Origin: an uncultured Rhodopirellula sp.
GTDB taxonomy: Bacteria; Planctomycetota; Planctomycetia; Pirellulales; Pirellulaceae
Assembly (NCBI GenBank): GCA_913061385.1
Contig: CAJXTM010000386.1
Coordinates: forward strand, 1-5,088
Length of the DNA: 5,088 nt
Direction of reading: 5' to 3'
The first letter of the stretch is position 1. Every line of letters begins with the position of its first letter. Both the position numbers and the translations under genes were made by a program. Below are positions 1 to 5,088 of this stretch, piece after piece. The notes beneath the pieces were generated by a model. The model ran no database searches and was not told the DNA's origin. It was given only the letters and a program-made list of their open reading frames with translations.

Positions 1-18
1 GATGTGTATAAGAGACAG
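1..18 (+). other. Nextera/Tn5 mosaic-end adapter remnant (artefact)
   Basis: The first 18 bases match the 19-base Tn5 mosaic end used in Nextera libraries, lacking only its first A. This is library adapter, not genome. Read in the frame of the first gene it adds the spurious N-terminal residues MCIRDR, and the ATG at position 2 belongs to the adapter. Any gene model starting here has a false start codon. The part that would tell read-1 from read-2 adapter is absent on this side. Confidence 0.96.
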
Positions 19-1345
19 ATCCAGTGGTTATGTGAAACCGCACAAAGTGGCACATCCAAAAATTGTGCGGTTCTTTCGGGAGTTTTTTGGCTATCCGAAC
101 AGCATGAAATTGTTCAAAGACATGGCCCGCAGCGGCGGTTTCTTTGATAACGCCGGACGCGACTACACCGGAACGGCGGGATCGGTAACCAATGAAGCTG
201 ATCGCGTGGTAGATGATGTGCTCACGGCCGACAAACACGTATTTGAGCGACTGCTGACAACCAATGAGTTTTACGTGTTGCATCCGCGCACCAATGAAGA
301 AGGGACAAAGATCATTGAGTCATGGCGGAGTGCGTATGCAGAACTAAAAGATCTTGACTGGCGGAATAATGCGGCTCAGGTGTTGGCGGACAATTTCGAA
401 CTACATCGAGATGCATTCAAAGCTATCCGTATTACGAAACTTACTGACGATCGTAAGCGGGTGAATGTACGCGATTTTAAAAGGTTCATGGAGTATTTCG
501 AGAATACGTTTGGCCGTGGAATCACGCCCATTACTTTTCCATGGTTTTTTCATGGGGGGCAGAAATTCAGATATTCGGAAATCTATTCTTTGCCTCGGGT
601 TCCCGGGGGAGGTCCGATCGGTGCAAGTGGAAAGTATGGAGAAGAGTTGGCTTGGGACTATCCAGCCAAACAACCGTTTAAGGTGAGTAACAGGATGGGA
701 ATATTAACGCACCCTGCATGGTTACTTGCTCATTCACAGAATACAGAAACCGATATCGTGCGTCGCGGTCGTTGGATCCGTGAGAAATTATTGGCGGGGC
801 GAGTACCCGACGTGCCGATCACTGTCGATGCTCAAATTCCAGAAGATCATCAATTGACATTGAGGGAGAGACTGGAATCTGTCACGGGCAAGCAGGAATG
901 TTGGAAGTGTCATCGGCAAATGAATCCGCTCGGACTTGCTTTCGAAGTGTTTGATGATTTTGGCAGGTATCGCAAGGAAGAAAGTCTAGAGGCTCCTGAA
1001 AATCTGATTAAGAAAGGAAATGGGAAAACCACCGCTGATGTGTTCAAGACCAAACCCGTGAATGCAGCAGGTGTGCTTGATGGGACTGGCGATCCCAAGT
1101 TGGATGGTGAAGTGATGGATGCTTTTGAACTGATTGAAAGACTGGCCAAATCTGACCGCGTTCGTCAATCTATCATTCGACATGCGTTTCGTTTCTTTAT
1201 GGGACGAAATGAAATGTTGTCAGACTCCCAAACACTCATGGACGCGGATCACGCTTATGTCGAGAGTGGTGGAAGCTTCAATGCGGTCATCGTGGCGCTG
1301 TTGAGTTCCGATTCATTTATGTATCGAAAGCAAATGGATCGATAA
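19..1345 (+). CDS. DUF1592/DUF1588/DUF1585 planctomycete cytochrome-like protein, 5'-truncated
   Basis: This is the C-terminal part of a planctomycete protein of the DUF1592-DUF1588-DUF1585 group; biochemical function is unknown. About 441 genomic residues are visible, and the true start lies off the contig. Numbering below counts from the adapter ATG at position 2. Residues 20-40 hold an aromatic FFREFFGY/LFKD stretch that I place in the DUF1592-like part. DUF1588 follows: RMGILTHPAWL from 231, the RRGRWI block at 254-259, then C300-x-x-C-H304 (bases 899-913), a CXXCH c-type heme-attachment motif, followed by NPLGLAFEVFDDFGRYR as usual in the family. The C-terminus (about 355-446) fits DUF1585, with the conserved MGR motif around R402. 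Full-length members normally carry an N-terminal export signal and further domains, so a periplasmic heme protein is inferred. In many planctomycetes the next gene encodes a DUF1552 protein; here it is a sulfatase. Stop TAA is at 1343-1345. Confidence 0.9.
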
Positions 1346-1385
1346 GCATCGCGGAAACGCACCTTGAAAGTATGAGTCCTGGAAT

Positions 1386-1420
1386 CTGAACGTTTCTGAT
1401 ACGGTTCAGCGTGGCTTTTT
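1386..1420 (+). terminator. Weak terminator-like hairpin after the first gene
   Basis: About 40 bases after the stop codon, CTGAAC (1386-1391) can pair with GTTCAG (1404-1409). The stem extends by GT/AC (1392-1393 with 1401-1402) if one G at 1403 bulges out, leaving a 7-base loop. A run of five T (1416-1420) follows after a 6-base spacer. The stem is not GC-rich and the T-run does not directly abut it, so this is a weak intrinsic-terminator candidate and may be chance. Confidence 0.3.
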
Positions 1421-1684
1421 GGTGTCTTTCAGAATCACACTTGGTCAATCCTTTGTGCAAGCAAGTCGTCAGTCAGGTGGGTGTTTTCGGTTGAACTCTC
1501 AATCCCTACTGAAATGATACCGCGTGGGTGGATCTGGTAGCTTGGCATGACTCATGGCGTTGGTTGAATGTCATTGTGAACGCCAGTGGGGACAACTGTT
1601 CACCTGTCGTGCTTAGGAGGATGTGTGTTCATCGTTTGATGCGATGTGTGTGGTGTGTTCAAGGCGGTCATAGCGGAAGTGTCA

Positions 1685-1697
1685 GTTCGTTACGAAC
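1685..1697. promoter_or_regulatory. 13-bp perfect palindrome, possible operator
   Basis: GTTCGT-T-ACGAAC is a perfect inverted repeat with a single central base, lying 57 bases upstream of the sulfatase-sialidase start codon. It overlaps the hexamer at 1686-1691 that would be the -35 box for the TACAAT element at 1709-1714. The form suits a dimeric repressor or activator site, but no regulator is encoded in the window and a palindrome of this size can arise by chance. Confidence 0.3.
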
Positions 1698-1714
1698 GCC
1701 GGTTGCGGTACAAT
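1686..1714 (+). promoter_or_regulatory. Candidate sigma-70-type promoter for the sulfatase-sialidase gene
   Basis: TACAAT at 1709-1714 matches five of six bases of the bacterial -10 consensus. Seventeen bases upstream is TTCGTT (1686-1691), a poor match to the -35 consensus. Transcription starting around 1720 would give a leader of roughly 33 bases before the ATG at 1754. The -10 match is good, but the weak -35 and the little-characterised promoters of planctomycetes keep this a hypothesis. Confidence 0.3.
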
Positions 1715-1725
1715 CGTTTCAAACG
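1715..1725. promoter_or_regulatory. 11-bp perfect palindrome at the predicted transcription start
   Basis: CGTTT-C-AAACG is a perfect inverted repeat with one central base, directly after the TACAAT box. With the palindrome at 1685-1697 it brackets the putative -10 element; the two centres are 29 bases apart. The two sequences are unlike each other, so they are probably not two sites for the same protein. Confidence 0.25.
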
Positions 1726-1741
1726 TGAAATGTGAATAAGA

Positions 1742-1753
1742 TTGAGGTTCGAG
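1742..1753 (+). promoter_or_regulatory. Ribosome-binding site deciding the start at 1754
   Basis: GAGG at 1744-1747 lies 6 bases before ATG 1754, a good Shine-Dalgarno spacing. An alternative in-frame TTG at 1742 overlaps this element and would add only MRFE in front of the signal peptide. The ATG gives the more typical start, with basic Lys3 just before the hydrophobic core. Confidence 0.65.
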
Positions 1754-4700
1754 ATGGTGAAATGTTGGCTTTTTGTGTTGTCTGTACTCACGACCTGTAA
1801 TTTTGGCGTTGCGTTTTGTGCAACACCGGAACGGCCCAATGTGCTATTCATCACGGTTGACGATCTGCGGCCCGAACTGGGTTGTTACGGGAAATCGCAT
1901 GTTCAATCGCCCCACATCGACAAACTGGCGAGCAGTGGAATGCGGTTTGATTACGCCTATTGCCAGCAGGCAGTTTGCAATGCATCCAGATCCAGTTTCA
2001 TGACCGGGATGCGACCCGAAGCGATTGGCGTGATCGGGAACCACGTGCATTTTCGTGATCAAATTTCAAAGGTGGTCACGTTACCTCAACACTTCAAGCA
2101 ACATGGATACCATTCCGCTGCGGTTGGCAAGGTATATCACGGTGTGTTTCCGGAGGGGGCAAGCAATACGAAGTGGGACACGATGGGTGACCCAGAAAGT
2201 TGGTCAGAGCCAGCAATACGCTTTGGGCCACGATACTATTACACAGAAGCAGGGATTGAATCAGCCAAGGAGGCATTTCAAAGGATGTATAAGTCTCGCG
2301 ATGCGAACTCGGGGGACTGGACAGAGAAGCTAGTATTCGGGCTTGCGTCGGAGTCACCTGAGGTAGCTGACAATACGCTTTATGACGGGAAAGTGGCTGA
2401 CGCAGCCATTTCCAAACTGAAAGTGCTGCGGACGCAATCAAAGCCTTTTTTTCTTGCGGTAGGATTCATCAAACCGCACTCACCCTACATCGCACCTAAG
2501 AGGTTTTTTGATCTCTACCCTGACGTTGATCTGGTAGTTGAACAGGGGTTACCTGAGGGGTCGCCGGCTTTTGCAGGGCATGGTTCAGGTGAGTTGCGTC
2601 GCTACAGTGATCAGCCGTCGCAGGGGGGAATTCCTCGTTCGAATCAAAAACGTGTGCGACAGGCCTATTATGCCTGTGTGAGCTACATCGATGCGCAAAT
2701 TGGTCGGCTGCTACAGACGCTTGAAACAACTGGCTTGGGCAAGAATACGATAGTGGTGCTGGTGGGCGACCACGGCTATCACCTAGGCGAACACGGGCTC
2801 TGGGGAAAGACCACGAATTTTGAATTGGATACGAGGGTTCCGCTCATCATCCGAGCGCCTGGCGTGACAACCGCGGGCACCAGTACAACAGCCTTGGTTG
2901 AGTTGGTTGATCTGTTTCCAACGTTGGCTGAGTTAGCGGGGCTATCGCTGCCGGATCAGTTAGATTCCAAGGGAATCGTTCCCACCTTGCGTGATCCGAG
3001 TTATCAAACGAAGGCATTTGCATTGAGTCAATATCCGCGTGGGGCCACACGGATGGGCTATTCGATGCGGAATGCAACACATCGGTTGACCCAGTGGGTG
3101 TCGAGGGACACGGGCAATTTGCTGGATTGTGAATTGTACGATTACTCAAAGAGCGATGTAGAGACCGAGAATCTAGCTGAACTGAATCCGTCTCTCGTTG
3201 AGGCAATGTTGCCCACGCTGTTGGGGGAGTTCGGAATCAAATTGGTCGCGATGACAAACGCCGCAGTTGCAGAGGGGCAAGGCAACACAGAAGCTGACTC
3301 TACCAGTTTTGAGAACGTCGATGCGGGTGCATTCGTGACCTTGCAGACAGAACTGGGGGTGTGGCTTCCAGTGACTGGAAAAACGATTGTTGATAACAAG
3401 CACGCCAAGTCTGGGATGCAGTGTCTACAGTTAACAGGGGGTGAGACTACATCGGTTTCGCTGCAGTTGGCTAAGGAACTGGACCTTACTGGGGACCTTA
3501 CGTTTTGGGCAGAGCGATGGACAAGTCGAAGCCCTTTTGCTTTTCGAGTCGAGAAGAAGACAGACGCAGGGTGGTCGTTGCTTTATAAGGGCGACCGACA
3601 GTTACGGGTGGGACGCGCATTTCTGTCTCAGGTGAAAATCCCACTGAATGATCCCAATATTACACACCTGAGATTTCAGGTACAGAGTCCTCCTGGGACG
3701 GGGGTCCTCATCGATGATATTCGAATTGGCCCGGCACAACCGCAGGTGATCACTTCGGCAGAGGTCGTGCCTGTGGTGCTTCCCGCACTGGTGGGAGCAA
3801 AATCGAGTGCACTGTTGAAAATCAAAGTGCAGACCACAGGCAGTCGTGATCCCATTAGTCTTAAGGGACTAGACGTAGCTGTGCGGGGCGCAGCCGGGGA
3901 AATTGAAGCTGCAGGGGTGTTTGCGACGGGTGGGAGTTCGCGGTTTAAATCCAATTCGCAGGTGGGCGAGAGCGTCACTCTAGCTCATGTTCAGCCTGGT
4001 GGTCATCAGACAACCGAGAGAAACGGAGCTGCCACGACGGTTACCAACAACGTCAGATTCAGGGGCAGTCATGAACTGTTGGAAGGCAGCAATTATTTTT
4101 GGGTTGCTTGTTCCCTATCTGCGGATGCAGACATAAGCAACACAGTGAGTGCGCTTTGCCGGAAATTGCTGTTTTCGGGTGGCGACACGCGGCAACTTGA
4201 GGGGGAGTTCCAGTCACAGAGGTTGGGCGTCTCTCTTCGCACAGGTGGTGATGATGGGGTTCACACTTATCGGATACCAGGTCTTGCCACGACGCCCAGA
4301 GGAACATTAATTGGTGTATACGATGTGCGGCACCGTTCCGGTGGCGATTTGCCTGGTGACATTGATGTTGGCATGTCGCGTTCGGTCGATGGCGGAAGAA
4401 CTTGGGAGCAGATGAAGGTCATCATGGATATGGGGGACGATCCAAGGTGGAGTTACGACGGGATCGGCGATCCGGCGGTATTGGTTGATGACCAGACGGG
4501 AACCATTTGGGTGGCGGCGACGTGGAGCCACGGAAATCGTTCCTGGCGCGGCTCCGGTCAAGGGATCAAGCCCAATGAAACTGGGCAATTCATGCTTGTG
4601 AATAGTACGGATGATGGCCTCACGTGGTCTGAGCCCATCAATATTACGCGGCAGATCAAAGATCCTGATTGGTGTTTTGTTTTACAGGGGCCCGGAAAGG

Positions 4701-5056
4701 GAATCACGATGCGCGACGGGACGCTGGTGTTTGCGGCGCAATACCAAGATTCACCTGATAATGGGCGTTTGCCACACTCGACGATTATCTATTCACAAGA
4801 CAATGGGGTTACGTGGAATATCGGAACTGGTGCGTTTGACGATACGACGGAGTCACAAGTCATTGAAGTTGAGCCGGGGGTGCTGATGTTGAACTGTCGG
4901 TATAACCGCCAAGGCGTACGTGTGGTGATGATAACACGCGACATGGGAGCCACCTGGCAGAAGCACATCACGTCACAAAGGTCATTGATCGAGCCGGGCG
5001 CCTGCATGGCTAGTTTGATCGATGTGAAGACCGAAACTCGGCACAAGGGTCAGGAT
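1754..5056 (+). CDS. Secreted sulfatase-sialidase fusion enzyme, 3'-truncated
   Basis: One continuous frame encodes at least 1101 residues. From the ATG, Lys3 and a hydrophobic stretch (CWLFVLSVL) form a Sec signal peptide, with likely cleavage after Ala20 or Ala23. The order is: sulfatase (about 28-495), Ala/Gly/Glu-rich linker (496-518), beta-sandwich carbohydrate-binding-like domain (519-663), neuraminidase-associated N-terminal domain (665-815), GH33-type sialidase (from about 819). Both catalytic modules keep most of their key residues, so a bifunctional exported enzyme that desulfates and desialylates a glycan is inferred. The genomic sequence ends at 5056; the frame then runs through adapter to TGA at 5075-5077, adding the spurious residues LSLIHI. 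By comparison with Bacteroides-type NanH sialidases roughly 100 C-terminal residues are missing. Only the physical fusion is seen directly; the substrate is unknown. An assembly chimera is the main alternative, but no frame break or abrupt composition change is visible. Confidence 0.9.
1835..3238 (+). other. Sulfatase domain, iduronate-2-sulfatase-like (residues ~28-495)
   Basis: This domain hydrolyses sulfate esters using a formylglycine made from an active-site cysteine. Visible landmarks are RPNVLFITVDDLRPELG with metal-binding Asp36/Asp37; the modification motif C75-N-A-S-R79 (bases 1976-1990), with Ala in place of the usual Pro; VGK126-VYH129; the K240-P-H242 substrate/sulfate-binding block; G-D339-H340-G completing the metal site; and GLWGK352. 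ELYD at 460-463 starts the typical C-terminal tail. The order and spacing, including LPQHFKQHGY and GEHGLWGK, resemble iduronate-2-sulfatase and its many planctomycete relatives. The natural substrate cannot be read from sequence; uronate or other exo-sulfated sugars are possible. Confidence 0.92.
3308..3742 (+). other. Beta-sandwich, carbohydrate-binding-like domain (residues ~519-663)
   Basis: This region starts at the FENVDAGAF motif and ends with the GVLIDDIRIG strand, a common close for jelly-roll binding modules. Alternating polar and hydrophobic strands and the ERWTSRSPFAF motif in the middle are what I associate with domains placed before sialidase modules in planctomycete and verrucomicrobial enzymes. 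No catalytic motif is visible. Sugar binding or a structural spacer role is inferred from fold and position only, and I cannot assign a numbered CBM family. Confidence 0.55.
3746..4198 (+). other. Neuraminidase-associated N-terminal domain (residues ~665-815)
   Basis: The pattern fits the domain that precedes BNR-repeat neuraminidases (BNR_assoc_N type): a strand-rich SSALLKIKVQTTGSRDPISLKGL segment, read here in two parts as SSALLKIKVQ and TTGSRDPISLKGL, then GVFATGGSSRF, and a late LLEGSNYFWVACSLSADA segment. In Bacteroides-type sialidases this module sits directly before the catalytic propeller, as here. Its role is thought to be structural or glycan binding. Recognition is by remembered family pattern; no profile search was possible. 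Confidence 0.65.
4208..5056 (+). other. GH33-type exo-alpha-sialidase domain, truncated (residues ~819-1101)
   Basis: A six-bladed propeller sialidase is indicated by YR840-IPGL (first arginine of the triad), D865 in SGGDLPGDID (acid/base position), E1033 in TTESQVIEVEPG (the glutamate that activates the tyrosine nucleophile), and R1049 in LNCRYN (second arginine). Four Asp-boxes are present: SVDGGRTW (877-884), STDDGLTW (951-958), SQDNGVTW (1014-1021) and TRDMGATW (1061-1068). LQGPGKGITMRDGTLVF and EPGACMASLI closely recall Bacteroides NanH-type enzymes. The third arginine, the catalytic tyrosine and any last Asp-box fall past the contig end. Activity of the complete enzyme is therefore likely but not provable here. 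Confidence 0.88.
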
Positions 5057-5088
5057 CTGTCTCTTATACACATCTGACGCTGCCGACG
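5057..5088 (-). other. Nextera read-1 transposase adapter (artefact)
   Basis: Bases 5057-5075 are CTGTCTCTTATACACATCT, the exact reverse complement of the Tn5 mosaic end. Bases 5076-5088 (GACGCTGCCGACG) continue as the reverse complement of the Nextera read-1 tail, missing only its last base. The C-terminal residues LSLIHI and the TGA at 5075-5077 in the second gene's frame come from this adapter, so that stop codon is not biological. Confidence 0.98.

Larger units (their letters stand above)
1346..1753. other. Intergenic region without a convincing gene
   Basis: This 408-base gap separates the two genes. I find no tRNA, rRNA, CRISPR or mobile-element signature in it. A small open frame at 1528-1728 (GTG start, 66 codons) has no ribosome-binding site at its start and no recognisable protein family; its Cys/Trp/Val-rich product looks like chance translation. 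Visible signals are a weak hairpin plus T-run at 1386-1420, an isolated AGGAGG at 1615-1620, a 9-base direct repeat (GTGTGTTCA at 1623-1631 and 1653-1661), and a promoter-like cluster with two palindromes at 1685-1725. The length and the upstream signals suggest that the second gene has its own promoter. Confidence 0.7.

Noticed and set aside
1..18. Mosaic-end sequences at both contig ends as a natural Tn5-like transposon
   Set aside because: The right end continues into the synthetic read-1 adapter tail, and no transposase or target duplication is present; this is library adapter.
1528..1728. 66-codon open frame in the intergenic region
   Set aside because: GTG start without a ribosome-binding site, unusual Cys/Trp-rich product, no recognisable family, and it runs through the promoter-like region of the next gene.
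1742..1744. TTG as start codon of the sulfatase-sialidase gene
   Set aside because: It overlaps the Shine-Dalgarno element for ATG 1754, has no better site of its own, and only adds four residues before the signal peptide.
1765..1801. Lipoprotein signal with Cys15 as lipobox cysteine
   Set aside because: The residues before Cys15 are LTT; Thr at -1 does not fit the lipobox, so an ordinary Sec signal peptide is more likely.
2094..2441. 115-residue open frame on the minus strand within the sulfatase
   Set aside because: It lies wholly inside a strongly supported coding region on the opposite strand and its translation shows no domain or signal; a shadow frame.
2847..3206. 119-residue minus-strand open frame
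   Set aside because: Overlaps the sulfatase C-terminus antisense; low-complexity Ser/Pro/Thr composition typical of antisense translation.
3250..3252. Internal ATG as an independent start for the sialidase half
   Set aside because: No Shine-Dalgarno sequence at proper spacing and no signal peptide would follow, whereas sialidases of this type are exported.

Overview
The window is a short metagenomic-style contig of about 5 kb. Both ends are sequencing adapter, not genome: bases 1-18 are the Tn5/Nextera mosaic end, and bases 5057-5088 are the reverse complement of the mosaic end plus the Nextera read-1 adapter tail. Genuine DNA runs from about 19 to 5056. Both protein-coding genes run into these artificial ends, so both are incomplete.

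The gene content points to Planctomycetota, probably a marine or other aquatic member. The first gene encodes a protein with the DUF1592/DUF1588/DUF1585 arrangement, a family strongly expanded in planctomycetes and related PVC bacteria. The second is a secreted sulfatase of the kind these bacteria carry in large numbers. Base composition is balanced (roughly 50-57% G+C in the lines sampled by eye). The lineage call is an inference from protein families; no rRNA or marker gene is present.

Layout: (1) 19-1345, + strand, C-terminal part of the c-type-heme-motif DUF1588/DUF1585 protein, ending in a real stop codon. (2) 1346-1753, a 408-base gap without a convincing gene. It holds a weak terminator-like hairpin near the first gene and, just before the second gene, a TACAAT -10-like box flanked by two short perfect palindromes. 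(3) 1754-5056, + strand, a very large secreted enzyme, cut at its 3' end.

The second gene is the striking part. One uninterrupted reading frame encodes a signal peptide, an iduronate-2-sulfatase-like sulfatase, a beta-sandwich (carbohydrate-binding-like) domain, a domain resembling the N-terminal module of BNR-repeat neuraminidases, and a GH33-type sialidase with four visible Asp-boxes. Such a protein would link desulfation and sialic acid release in one exported polypeptide, suggesting use of sulfated sialoglycans or sulfated sialic acids. The last roughly 100 residues of the sialidase, with the third substrate-binding arginine and the catalytic tyrosine, lie beyond the contig. The two genes share a strand, but the gap and promoter-like signals suggest separate transcription; nothing in the sequence shows that they work together.
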